A stretch of 64,000 bases of DNA from Linum tenue (Eukaryota > Streptophyta > Magnoliopsida > Malpighiales > Linaceae), in assembly GCA_946122785.1 (NCBI GenBank), contig CAMGYJ010000002.1, positions 54,213,703 through 54,277,702 of the forward strand, given 5' to 3'. Each line of letters starts with the position of its first letter. The first letter of the stretch is position 1. The position numbers and the translations under genes are program-made. The notes under the pieces are model-generated. The model was not told where the DNA came from. It worked only from the letters and a program-made list of their open reading frames with translations, and ran no database searches. Shown here in pieces: positions 43,157 to 54,432 of this stretch.

Positions 43157-43661
43157 ATTAGTGGATCTCGAACCTGTATCTTACAGAACTCCTTCCACCC
43201 CCATACCATTGTCTGTTTGAAGTTTGTTGATCTTCTTGCTAGTTTGATTATCCACTAGGACCTTCCACTGCTTGAACTTCTTGAAGACTTCATGAATATC
43301 CTAGTAAACCTTGAGTAATCAGCGATAATAGACATAAAAAAATACATGCACCCTCCTATGGATTAAACTCCTCCCAACAATCAGAGTGGAGGTAATCCAG
43401 TATCCCCTTCGTCCGATGGATACCCTTTGATGACACTCTATTTATAGTGTTTATCACTCCTATATTTGATATATTTTCCCCTTCTATCAATTCATATTTG
43501 ATGACACTCTATTTATAGTGTTTATCACTCCCATATTTGATATATTTTCCCCTTCTATCAATTCATAATTGGGATGATCAAGTCTAAACATTCATAGATG
43601 AATTATTTTTGCCTTGGGAAGTTGTTACGCCAGAAATTACAGGCAATAAGTCAATGACGAC
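43157..43661 (-). repeat. Duplicated block, copy 1 (Copia integrase debris)
   Basis: 505 bp repeated at 47,970-48,474 with the same length and six substitutions by eye. On the minus strand 43,200-43,330 reads DIHEVFKKFKQWKVLVDNQT, then KKINKLQTDNG, the catalytic-core segment of Copia integrases (SDNGGE region), with frameshifts. A 71-bp direct duplication (43,429 and 43,500) is present in both copies. This copy ends exactly at the LTR start (43,662). Confidence 0.9.
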
Positions 43662-45025
43662 TGATAGACCGATAATTATACATGTTTTCACCCCTTTTCT
43701 GAAGCCGTTTGTGATGAGAAATCTCGTGTTTTAAGCCGATTTCACGCTAGGTTGTGTGTTTATGTCATATTTCAGGACCCGGCGTTGGAATCGAGGCGGA
43801 GAAACGAGTTCTGAGTCGAAAGGAGCGAAGTTGGGAAGAAGGAGGCTAGAGAACCAAAATACCCGGTCAAAGGCAGAAATACCCGACCGGGTATTTTCTG
43901 TCCATGGTCGGGTATTTTTCCTTTGGGTGCCCCGTGAGAAACAGAGGGGGGCCCGGGCAAAATGGCTAAAATCCCCGGTCGGGGATTATGGAGAGTGACC
44001 GGGGATTTTCCCTTAAATGAAACGGCGAGTTTTGTAAATACCCGGTCGAACCCAAAATACCCGACCGGGTATTTCGACAGGGTATCGCGACCAGGCAGCT
44101 GATAAAAGGAAGAAGAAGACCAACATTGAAGGGTTCCGAGTTTTTAAGAGAGAAATCGATTCCTAGAGAGAGAAAGCGACGAACCAGAGTTCCCAAGTGC
44201 CATAGCTTGATCTTCATCACCATTGGAGCCCGGCTTGAGCTTGGAGAAGTGCCGATTAACCGTCCAGGGGCAGAAATCCGTCTTCACAGTATGATTTCCG
44301 CGTCGGAATCTGCTTTTACTTCTTTCTCTATGGAGTAGTTCCCCCATTCATCTGGGTATGGGGAACCCTAGAATTGTATGCTAGGTCTGATTGTATGAAC
44401 CCAAGTACAGAGTTTGTGAATTGATTATATTCGATTGAGGTTTGAATGATTGAATGACTTGAATCCTGATCAAATTCCTGTTGTTTCTGCTTTGACCTAG
44501 AATGAGAATATATGCCTAGGTTGATAGACTATCCTTAATCGAAGGTAGCGAATTGGTGACTTTAGTCGAGGAGCCAATTCGCTATTCTGTACCGAATTCC
44601 ATTCGGTAGTGGAGGTTTGGTTCGTTAGGGCCTCAATCTGTTTACTCCGGTGGAGGTTAGTCGCCCGCTAGAGACTCAGATTGAGAGGGTCTGGAGACCT
44701 TTAGTCGAGACTTCAGGCTAATTAAGAACCTTCCCCAGTACAACTTTCATGAAAACTGAACTTGGTAAATTGCAATCCGACTTAATTGCAGTCTAGGGGG
44801 AACCATATCCGGGTGACCTCTCTTGACTTGAAAACAACCGTTTACTTGCCTTGTGTTTTTGTTTGCTTGAGTTTGCACTAAAAGTTCACTGCTAGATAAC
44901 GAGAATTCACCGAGTAGTCATCACATCTAGGACCCGGGTTGACAATAAAACCCATACCCGCTATACTACGCTTTAGGAAGTGGTTACACTTGGCCATTTT
45001 CTAGAGTGACAGTAGGAGTGAGTCA
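43662..45025 (+). repeat. 5' LTR of the second Athila-like element
   Basis: 1,364 bp from tgatagaccgataatt to agtgagtca. It shares the scaffold: ttcacgctaggttgtg (43,740), gagagagaaagcgacg (44,165), tatggagtag (44,330) and the gacccgggttgac end block. It is preceded by acgac, the expected target duplication. Confidence 0.9.
43858..44073. repeat. Palindromic module with two motif flavours
   Basis: Unit 1: AATACCCGGTC (43,858-43,868), AATACCCGACCGGGTATT (43,878-43,895), GGTCGGGTATT (43,906-43,916). Unit 2 uses CCCC: AATCCCCGGTCGGGGATT (43,970-43,987), GACCGGGGATT (43,997-44,007). Unit 3 returns to ACCC: AATACCCGGTC (44,037-44,047), AATACCCGACCGGGTATT (44,056-44,073). Spacers are unrelated. Confidence 0.9.
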
Positions 45026-45031
45026 AGTTTT

Positions 45032-45049
45032 TGGCGCCGTTGGCGGGGA
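45032..45049 (+). other. Primer binding site, tRNA-Asp type with one mismatch
   Basis: TGGCGCCGTTGGCGGGGA differs from the outer element's site by one base (GGC for GCC), six bases after the LTR end. Confidence 0.88.
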
Positions 45050-45174
45050 ACGGCTAGGTTGTTGAAGAAAAGTGATTTCTGTTACTTTAGCATTTTCATT
45101 TTCGCATTGAGTGTTTGTTCTTTCCCACTTGTGCCTTCACGGGTTTGCATTGCTTGATTGTGTGCAGATAGTGC

Positions 45175-48033
45175 ATGACCCGTAGCAAGTCGGGAGGGTT
45201 ACTGCCGTTGAATCCTGAGATTGAGCGCACCTGCAAACAACTTAGGAGACAACAGCGAGCTAGACTGGCTACGGTGGAGCGCAGAGATGGCCAATTAATC
45301 AGCGAATCCGAGGACGAGTACGAGATGGAAGGCGATCAGAACCCACCTCCTCAGAACCAGATCCTGGGGAACGACCCAAATCCCCAGGGAGCTGGGGCCC
45401 ATCATCATCCACCACCACCGGGTCCCACCTTGGAGTATTACTACACTCCGCGGATTGCTGACATCCGCCCAGTCATCCTCTATCCGCCGGTTCCAGCAAA
45501 AAACTTCGAGATCAAGCCATGCTGGATTCAACTCATTACATCCTCTATCCAGTTCCATGGCTTGAAGGATGAGGAGGCCCGGGCACATCTTTCCCGTTTT
45601 CTGCAGCTGACAAACGGGTTCAAGTTGAACGGTGTTCCGGATGACGCAATCCGCCTTCACCTCTTCCCCCATTCTCTGGCGGGGAATGCTAAGAGGTGGT
45701 TGGAGACCCAGCCCCCACTATCCATCACCTCTTGGGACGATCTGGATGACAAGTTCGTGCACAGGTACTATCCGGCATCGAAGACCACGGAGATTCAGCG
45801 GGAGATCACTCACTTCCGCCAAGAGCCAGATGAGTCCCTTCGTGATGCATGGGAGCGGTACATAGGATACTTCTGGCAGTGTCCCCATCATGGCTTCAGT
45901 GATGCTTTCACAGTTGGGAACTTCTACAGTGCCCTCACCCGAGACAGCCAGAGGGTGATCGAGTCTCTATGCCCAGGAGGGGATATCCTTACTAAGACTC
46001 CACCCGAGCTGAACCAGATGATCAGCACCTTGACTGCCCGAGATCATTCTTGAGGGCAGAGCAGCCGAGGCAGACAGTCCCGGGACCGTGGTGTGCATGC
46101 TATGGAGGCCAGATCCGGGTTAGAGCAGCAGGTGGCTGAGTTGGTGCAGACATTGAAGCAACCTAACAGCCTCCTTCCGGGCCGAGGTGTAGCTACGCCT
46201 CCAGTAGCTCAGTGTCAGTGGTGTGAGAGCCCGAACCACCTGGTGGAGGATTGTCAGTCTATGAGGGAGTCCTTTACTCCCCAAGAGCAGGTGGACTTCA
46301 TCGCCAATGCTCGGCGCCTGGACCCATACAGCAATACCTACAATGAGGGATGGCGCCAGCATCCTAACTTTGCCTAGAGTAGCAACACCAACAAACCACC
46401 TGGTTTCCCAGCACCAGCAGGTGGTTTTCAGCAGAGGCAGCCCTTCCAGGTTAGGCAGGGGCCCCCACCACAGCAGCAGCCCTACCAGCCTAGGCAAGGG
46501 CAGCCATTCCAGCAGCCTCAGCGCCAGTATGCCCAGCCTCCAGCAGCCGCAGCTCCAGATACTCAGATGGCTGATTTGAAGAATATTTTGCAGGCATTCA
46601 TGACCACCAGTCAGGCGGATTTCACGAGGATGGATCAGAACATAGCCTCACTGGAGGCAGGCCAGAGAAACCAAGGTGCCATTCTGCAGGATCTCCAGCA
46701 TCAGATTGGGAGCTTAGCTCGCCCGAACACTACCAGGGCACCGGGGACTCTGCCTGCCACCACTGTTCCCAATCCTCGCGACCCTCAAGAGACCGCACAC
46801 GCCATCACCACCAGGAGTGGCAAGACCATATCTGCTGCTCCTGCCCAGCCCAGGTGAGACGAGCCACTACCTGCTTCAACACCTCCAGCTGATACCGCAG
46901 AAGTGGGGGAAGGCAGCGCAACACCTGCTCCCAAGCCACAACCTGTGGTTAAGGAGCATACACCCCAGCTGCCCTTCCCCACTCGACTTCATAAAGACAA
47001 GCTGGAGACAGAGTTTGCCAAGTTCATGGCAATGTTGAAGCAGGTCAACATCAGCATGCCGTTCGTGGAGGCACTGTGAAAGATGCCCAAGTATGCCAAG
47101 TTCATGAAAGACCTACTCACCAACAAGAAGAAACTTGGGGATCTTTCGACAGTGATGCTAAGCGAGGAGTGTTCTGCTATCCTGCAGAACAAGCTACCCG
47201 AGAAGCGCAAAGACCCAGGGAGTTTCACTATCCCTCTTGTTATTGGCAGCATGCATGTAGGAAAGTCCTTGGCGGACCTAGGCGCTAGCATAAATGTCAT
47301 GCCCTATAAATTGTTTAAGAAGCTAGACCTAGGTGAACCTAGAGCTACTAGGATGAGCATTCAGTTAGCTGATCGTTCTATAGTGCATCCTAGGGGTATC
47401 ATTGAGGACTTGCTTGTTAATGTAGGTGCATTCACATATCCTGTTGATTTTGTTATTTTGGATATAAATGAGGATGTGGATGTGCCTTTGATTTTGGGTA
47501 GACCATTTCTCGCCACCGCCAAGGCGCTTATTGATGTGCATAGTGGTAAATTGATCTTGCGTGCTGGTGATGAACAGGCTACTTTTTCTGTGTCGGACAA
47601 TGGGAAACATTCTCATTTGCATGATGACATAGATTACTGTGATGTGCTTACCGATTTTGAGACCGCACTCGCCATCACGAGTGCGGGTACTGATGATGCT
47701 CTTGAGCGTTGTATTTTGCTAGGTGAGCAGGCATCGCAGGAGCCGCAGCTGGCGGAGCAGTTGGCCGTGTTGGAGAGTGGCCCCTTCTTGGAGGGCGATA
47801 GGCTGTTTAAACCGATCTCATCCTCCACTCGCATCACCACCTCCTTGGAGGAACCACCAGAGCTGGAGCTTAAGCCCCTCCCTCCTCATTTGGAGTATGC
47901 ATTTCTCCGGGAGGGGAATAAGCTGCCAGTCATCATCAGCTCGACCCTCACACCCGAGCAGAAGACCAGATTAGTGGATCTCAAACCTGTATCTTACAGA
48001 ACTCCTTCCACCCCCATACCATTGTCTATTTGA
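45175..48033 (+). pseudogene. Gag-protease frame of the second element, four premature stops
   Basis: One frame runs without any frameshift. It has a Gag domain (LFPHSLAGNAKRWLETQPP, then DAWERYIGYFWQCPHHGF), a zinc knuckle CQWCESPNHLVEDC, a pre-protease helix (LHKDKLETEFAKFMAMLKQV), a protease (LADLGASINVMPY, then LILGRPFLATAKALIDV) and the first residues of pol (PVIISSTLTPEQKTRLVDL). Stops interrupt at 46,051 (TGA), 46,375 (TAG), 46,855 (TGA) and 47,077 (TGA). Those at 46,051, 46,375 and 46,855 are one transition from an expected Arg or Trp codon. The last 20 codons before 48,033 come from the duplicated flank. The start sits in tagtgcatgacccgtag, as in the outer element. Confidence 0.92.
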
Positions 48034-48474
48034 AGTTTATTGATCTTCTTGCTAGTTTGATTATCCACTAGGACCTTCCACTGATTGAACTTCTTGAAGA
48101 CTTCATGAATATCCAAGTAAACCTTGAGTAATCAGCGATAATAGACATAAAAAAATACATGCACCCTCCTATGGATTAAACTCCTCCCAACAATCAGAGT
48201 GGAGGTAATCCAGTATCCCCTTCGTCCGATGGATACCCTTTGATGACACTCTATTTATAGTGTTTATCACTCCTATATTTGATATATTTTCCCCTTCTAT
48301 CAATTCATATTTGATGACACTCTATTTATAGTGTTTATCACTCCCATATTTGATATATTTTCCCCTTCTATCAATTCATAATTGGGATGATCAAGTCTAA
48401 ACATTCATAGATGAATTATTTTTGCCTTGGGAAGTTGGTACGCCAGAAATTACAGGCAATAAGTCAATGACGAC
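47970..48474 (-). repeat. Duplicated block, copy 2, with the empty insertion site
   Basis: Matches 43,157-43,661 at an exact offset of 4,813 bp, including the 71-bp internal duplication. Copy 1 is followed by the LTR. Here the sequence runs on from gacgac into cctaaccatgg without any LTR. It begins at a 13-bp stretch (attagtggatctc) common to the element's own pol start and to the block. Confidence 0.9.
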
Positions 48475-50200
48475 CCTAACCATGGATTCGACCAACTCCG
48501 GCCATAACATATGTTTGCTAATGGGTTAAATCATGAATCATATCAATTCTTACATTTTGTTTATGGGGGAAATATTTGGGAGGCACTTGGAAACCTAACC
48601 CTAGGTCATATTACATATGTTGCAGAGTTATCTTGTAGAAAAAAAAAAGAAATTGCTTAATTAAGAAAGTGCTCTCCTTGGGAAAGGCCATCTAAGAAGA
48701 GAAATATCCCAGACGAACCTTAGCGTATGGACACGCCTAGGCCTATGTGTGGAAGGACATTACCCTTGTAATCTCCCTTGGTCAAGATTGTTAACTATAC
48801 TATGAGAAAGTTGGACCTAGGAGGACAAGAAAAAAGAGGGTCGAGCTTGTCACCACTCTCACCCATCTTGCCACTCTACGTAAGACCTGACGTTAACAAT
48901 CAAACAACTAAGGAGATGGAGAATGAGCTTGCTTTAGTCGAAGCACGTCTTGAGGAGTTAGAAGTTGAGTTAAATAGCTTTGACCATTAAAAATATACGG
49001 ATTATCTGATAGAGGAGATAGATCTAGAGACCAGGTTAGGGGAAATTGAGCCAATAGAAATTAAAGTAGTGAACTATGGTGAAAAAGGTGACCTCGAAAC
49101 CTACTTCTCAAAAATGATTTTTGACTCATTACCATGGATGATCCAAAGCCACTATCAAGAGCCTCGAGGGGTGAGAGAAATTTGGGCATGATCGAGCCAG
49201 GCCCTCCAAGTAAGATATGAATCAATAGCTGGGTTGAGAAGTGGATCATGTTCTTACATCGTGTCTTTTCTCTGCTTGCTTTAAACTTTCAGACCTTTTT
49301 TTGGGAGCCATATGAAAAATAGGCCCTTATATGAGAAATCCCCGCTTATGTGGAGATTCCAAAAATGGCACCCAATTCGGCAAATCGGGCAGCCAAATTA
49401 GGCTTTTGGCTGCCATTTTCTATGGGCCAGGAAAAATATGATTTTTGGCAATCATAGGCCTCTTAGAAGTCCACCCAACAACGTATGGAACTCTTTTTCG
49501 TACAAAAAAAACAAAGAGGGAAGGCTTTCCCTCTAAGAAAAAGGATATCCAAGTCATTACTCCTTGTGGAAAAGGGATCCTATCCCTATAAATGTCCTCT
49601 TCATATGCGCACATCATGGAGAAGACAAAAGGCGCTGACGGTCAGAAGCAGTTCAGCGCCCATCATAGGGAAAATTTGCACAAAAACGATGCTAAAACGG
49701 AAAATTTCTAGGAGGAGCAAAATCGTGCTGAGCTTAATCCCACGAACACTCACTAGGATTTAATGAAAATTTTAGGGGGAGAAAAGGTTGCTCTGCCCAT
49801 CTTGGAAGCAATAATGGGGATGCCTAACCCTATTCAGGCAATGAGAGATTTGGTACATAAAGAAAATCCCCCTTGATATGCCTTAAAAAAGTTTACAATT
49901 GACAATCAACCCCTGAATATATATCAAGGCTTTGTCAAAGTGGTATGACCTGGGGATATTTAGCATCCTGATGTGATACTGGATGGTGGTCCAAAACCAT
50001 TCTCATTGATGTTCAAAGAAGAAATCAAGTCAAGGGAAATCAGCTCGTGGTACCTACTTTGGAGGCTTACTCTTTTGTTTGGGAGACATCCGAGGAGAGT
50101 TTGCAGTTGGGGATGAAATTAGAAGTGTTTCTAAGCATCGTGAAGGTGTTGGATGATCAATTTGAAGCTTCATGGACACCAAACGAATAGTCTGAAGATT
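48475..50200. other. Unresolved debris with short coding-like stretches
   Basis: 48,910-48,990 reads ENELALVEARLEELEVELN, a possible coiled coil, and a following frame gives GDLETYFSKMIFDSLPWMI. 49,750-50,040 gives VALPILEAIMGMPNPIQAM, then DNQPLNIYQGFVKVV. These look like a decayed polyprotein, but I cannot assign the family. A 10-bp inverted repeat (GGCAGCCAAA, 49,388-49,397; TTTGGCTGCC, 49,405-49,414) and a TATA-like ccctataaatg (about 49,583) suggest an LTR or promoter between them. Confidence 0.35.
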
Positions 50201-50214
50201 GTACGGTGACCAGT

Positions 50215-50712
50215 CAAAATCCACAATTATGAAGCTAAAATCCACGACAGTGTATTTTAAGTTCAGACAGTGGATTTTGATCAGAGCAATTCCACGTCCA
50301 AGAGACCCAAATCCATGAATTTGGAATCTGAAGGGCAGAGCGTGGAATTTGACGTGTTTTGTTACCTTTTTCTTATTTTTCCATTTTGGTGTTTTGATTA
50401 GGTTTATTTTTCCATACCTATTTAAAGGGTTGTACACACGAATTTTAGAAGATAGAGAATTTTGCTGAATGAAAATTAACTCTGAGGAGTTTTCTCCATA
50501 GAGCATGAGTGCTTATGGTTCATTGCTTTAGCTATTGGTGGATTCCATAGCTAGTGCAAGATCCTTGTTGTAGTTTTTCTGTGGAGGATTCCAGAAGAGC
50601 TTAGCAAGACTCTTATCAATCAAGCGGTCACACTTGATTGTACGTATCCTATACTTTTCGAGTTATTGAGAGAAAATCCAGAAAACCCTAACAAAGCTTT
50701 AGAAGTTGTGAA
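50215..50712 (+). repeat. LTR-like fragment with a CCACG palindromic module and TATA-like box
   Basis: Motifs: AAATCCAC (about 50,218), AAATCCACGACAGTG followed by tatttt (about 50,242), CAGTGGATTTT (about 50,268), AATTCCACGTC (about 50,289) and GCGTGGAATTT (about 50,340). A TATA-like cctatttaaagg follows (about 50,418), then a leader-like stretch to 50,712, where the minus-strand element is inserted. The half-palindrome-half syntax is recognisable. It may be an LTR of another family; its borders are not seen. Confidence 0.45.
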
Positions 50713-51442
50713 TGTTGTGGAAATTGTTCACGTATACTAAATCTTGCAAAACATGCAACATGTTAGATCACGAAAAATCATGCAAAGACACATATGTTCG
50801 TCCTAGCCGACAAAATTCATTGTCTCTCCTTAAAGAATCTTATTCCCCTCTAGTACCCAATGTTATGGAATGATTCCTCTTAGGATAGAAAGGACATATC
50901 TTTTCCGGCATAGCGGTACCTCAAACCCAGAAAACCATCGAATGCAGCGAACCGGCGAGAACCACACTTTACACGATTTTCTTGTTGAAAAACAATGTAG
51001 AAAAATCACTTTAGATTTTGGCAGAGTTTTGATATGGAAAACACGTATGTTTCTTGTAGTAAAAACTAGAGGGGTATGGTGCTATTTATAGAAAATGAAG
51101 GGGTATGTACGAAGGGAGGCAACTCTTCATATGGGTGGTTACACCCAACCATTGCAATGGTTCGTTTAAAATATTTCAACCATTGCATCGGTTCGGCCTC
51201 ATGGAAGTTGGACCGGTTTCGTTCTTCCAACCGCCACATGGTTCGGTTCGATTTGGTTACATTTGATTCGGTTTGGTATGGTTGGTTACACAACCCAATT
51301 TAACCGATTACCCACATATATTACATCAAATCGATCGAATTCGAGGTTGTGCCTTCCTCTATCTTACCAACATGGTACTTCAAGAGATTCTCTTGGATCT
51401 TTCCCCTTTCATTTCCATTCACGCCATTAAAAAATCCCAACA
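50713..51442 (-). repeat. 3' LTR of the LARD-like element
   Basis: Matches 58,219-58,948 over its whole length (for example gcaaagacacatatg and tggatctttcccctttcatt in both). On the minus strand it starts tgttgggattttttaatgg and ends tttccacaaca. Confidence 0.88.
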
Positions 51443-51460
51443 ATCCCCCCACATGAATGG

Positions 51461-51990
51461 AGAATGTTGTACTTTAAAAACTAAGCAAAAAAATCGTGTG
51501 ATTCTCGACTAAGAATTAGTTGCATTGGGATAGGTAGGTTTCCCTTTGAACCTTCCGTAGTGAATATATATATATATATCGAGTATACTCACCAATCAGT
51601 AAAAGTGATATCTTTGAACCGTCGGTTTTGCTTGTATACTAAGACAGCATATGTCACACAACTAACTCTTATCAGTTCACTAGTTCTCATTGTTGTGTCC
51701 GTTTTAGCCATGAATACCGTCTGATCTCATGAGTACTTAGAGAACGGGCATTCTTTTATTCTCTTTGAAGCGGCTCTACTTCATACTCACATAGGTGATT
51801 TCTAAACGTGTATTCTGAAAATACACTATTTGATCATACCAAGTGTCAAACATAGAAACCATTAAAAACCTTTCATATTTAGGTTTACCCTATTTTTTGA
51901 CATTGTCTCATCATGAGAATGGATTTTGAATAATTTTACAATGTCGGACCATCATTCACAACTTTGTTTGCTCCTTGAACCTAGAGGTTG
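51461..51990 (-). other. Internal non-coding sequence of the LARD-like element
   Basis: No coding frame. Contains a short (AT)n run (51,565-51,578). Confidence 0.5.
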
Positions 51991-52134
51991 GGTATGCTAA
52001 TCCTACTTAGGTAGAGTTACCACCATGATGATTTGTCATAGGCCACGAGTCCATTCCCTTCGATGCTTCAATTAACTTTTAGATGGGCCTCACGTTTGTT
52101 ATCACTTGATCTCAATGATCCTATGATAACTTTG

Positions 52135-54250
52135 TGTAACACCCTACCCTATACGTATTACCTAATCATATTGTTCATACAATTGCAGCGGAAATAATCT
52201 CGGGTGTTACATTAATTATCAAAATTTACCCAAATAAAATTTCGACATGAATTACTCGCGTAATGGGCTAACAGTTCTTCCATCTAATCCTGCAAAATAA
52301 TTCATCTAAATCCATGCATTCATAGACAAACATATACACTCACTGCCATATGCATTGGCTTTTCATAGCCATAGTCACAGTTTCATGTTACACAACTGCA
52401 TACTATACTGATACATGCCATAATCGTCACAACTTACATAATTACACAAATATACACATATCATCAAATTTCCACACCTGTGGATATCTCACACTACATC
52501 AGAAGCTAGTATGCACATGAAAAACGTTCTCAAAACGTTTTTACAAAAAGGTGTGGATCACTGGCCAAAATCCCAAGTAGTCGTCCAAACACATAATAGT
52601 TGAAGACAATACCTCATCTTGCCTTCAAATCTTGCTCAGCTCCCACCTATACACCTATCTACTGCTGCTGATGATGATCTACTTACACATAGCATAAGCA
52701 GAGGAAAAGAATAAAAGAGGGTCAGCTCATGGCTGAGTGAGACAATCATTGAATCGTGAGTTCATAACAAAGCATGCCCTACCATTCATCTAGCAATCAA
52801 GCCAAAACACTAGGATCGGACCTCAGCCATCCTCATGTCCCAATGGGCAAAAGACTCAACCACCTTGACTTATGCATATGCGTCTTATCATGTTTTACTT
52901 ATAGGCGCTTGGCTACTCCCATGCTAATTACTCTCCCGGGAAACATACCCCACATCCCGTCGGATGTAGTCATACATACCCCAACATCCCGTCGAATGTG
53001 GTCATACATACCCCACACCACTATGGGTGTAGTCATACCCCGACACCGCTCTGGGTGTGGTCATATCTCGTAAGAAATCTTCAGTCACCACCACATGAGA
53101 GGTGTGACTATCATACATATCATAATAGAGTAATAGCATAGGGAGCCCTAATTACTATGTAGTTGACTGTGAGACAACAACACTCATATTTGGTATCCTA
53201 ATACATGATTCATATCTCATCTTGCTTAATCATAATTCATTACTTGCACATGTACTTGACCTGGCCATAATTGGCTCAACATAGGTAAATCAGAAGTCGT
53301 ATAATTGCACTTCCTCGGGATAAACCCTCGTGCAAGTCATCCTCCTTCAACATCATAATATCACCCTGGGAAGTTTATTTCCCCCACTTGTGAATCCAAA
53401 TACAACCACAATATCACATCATGTCAAAACACCTTATCGAACAACCATGAAGTCATATCAATAGTTAAGCCACAAATGGCAACATGTATGCAATCATCAA
53501 CATAAACAAGGTCCATATCGATTAGGGCAAGTCAATAATATCATACAACAGTCTAGGGTTCAGTATATAGCACAAAAGTCCATACACCCTTAATCATGCC
53601 ATTCTAGTTCACCTAGGTCAATTATAAGAATCAATATAATTATCGTGATACGACAAACCCGGTATGCCGTGCTAATCCCTCACCAGTTCGGGTCGTTCAA
53701 ACACCGGTTTAACCTTCCCGTACTAAAACGTCAATTTCACCAACGAACCCCGAATTAAAATCCAAGACCGTCCTAATATCCCCTGCAGTATCCCCGTCAA
53801 TATTAGTTCTTGGCTCCGGGTCAAATTCTTGATAAAAACACATCAAACCCTGGCCGGATCTAAATTCAGCGATCCCGGTTCTGACCTAAATAATTGCCGA
53901 AATTCATGAATTAGAACTAGAGGATTGATTATCTCGCTGCAGGAAGCTCGTATATGAAATTTGGGCTCAATCCGGCTTCCGGATACTCCGAAACCCTAAT
54001 TTGCTTTATCGGGAATTCAAGAAATTCCTGAACCAAAAACTCGTTTTAAAGCTCTAAATCGATAAATCACGATGTATAGATGAATTAGGCATTACTTACT
54101 GGATTTTTGGATCACTAGGGCTCAAGATTGGAGCTTTGAAATTTTTCACAGAAGCCTCCCTGAACTACTCTGTTCGCTCTGCTTCTCTCGGCAAAGGAAA
54201 TGGAAAAACGATGGTGATGGGGAAAGAAAATGGAGTGGGGAATTAAATGG

Positions 54251-54309
<59 letters not shown>

Positions 54310-54432
54310 TGCGTATACTTATCCGATTGATTGATAATTTGATTTTCGTCGAAATAGTGTTGAAATGTTCGATTTTAAATTGCGAACTTTCTAGCGATCG
54401 AAATATGGGTTTTGCCGGAACGGGATGTTACA
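52135..54432 (-). mobile_element. Tekay-like solo LTR
   Basis: 2,298 bp with ends tgtaacaccc and gggatgttaca and the target duplication ctttg (52,130-52,134 and 54,433-54,437 across the boundaries). On the minus strand it starts tgtaacatcccgttccgg, like the nested Tekay LTR, and carries a leader-like block with ccctagtgatccaaaaatcc. Four degenerate copies of a phrase around gtcatacataccccacatcc (52,945-53,070) occupy the place of the 22-bp repeat array of the other Tekay LTR. No internal region remains. Confidence 0.82.
54253..54304. repeat. (AT)n microsatellite
   Basis: About 25 uninterrupted AT units inside the solo LTR. Confidence 0.97.

Larger units (their letters stand above)
43662..47969 (+). 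mobile_element. Second Athila-like element, 3'-truncated
   Basis: The 5' LTR (43,662-45,025), tRNA-Asp-type primer site, leader and gag-protease frame are present. The sequence then ends at 47,969, at the first residues of pol (LTPEQKTRLVDL), where it joins a second copy of the left flank. RT, RNase H, integrase and the 3' LTR are missing. It is clearly related to the outer element at 5.7 kb, but its LTR module differs. Confidence 0.9.
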
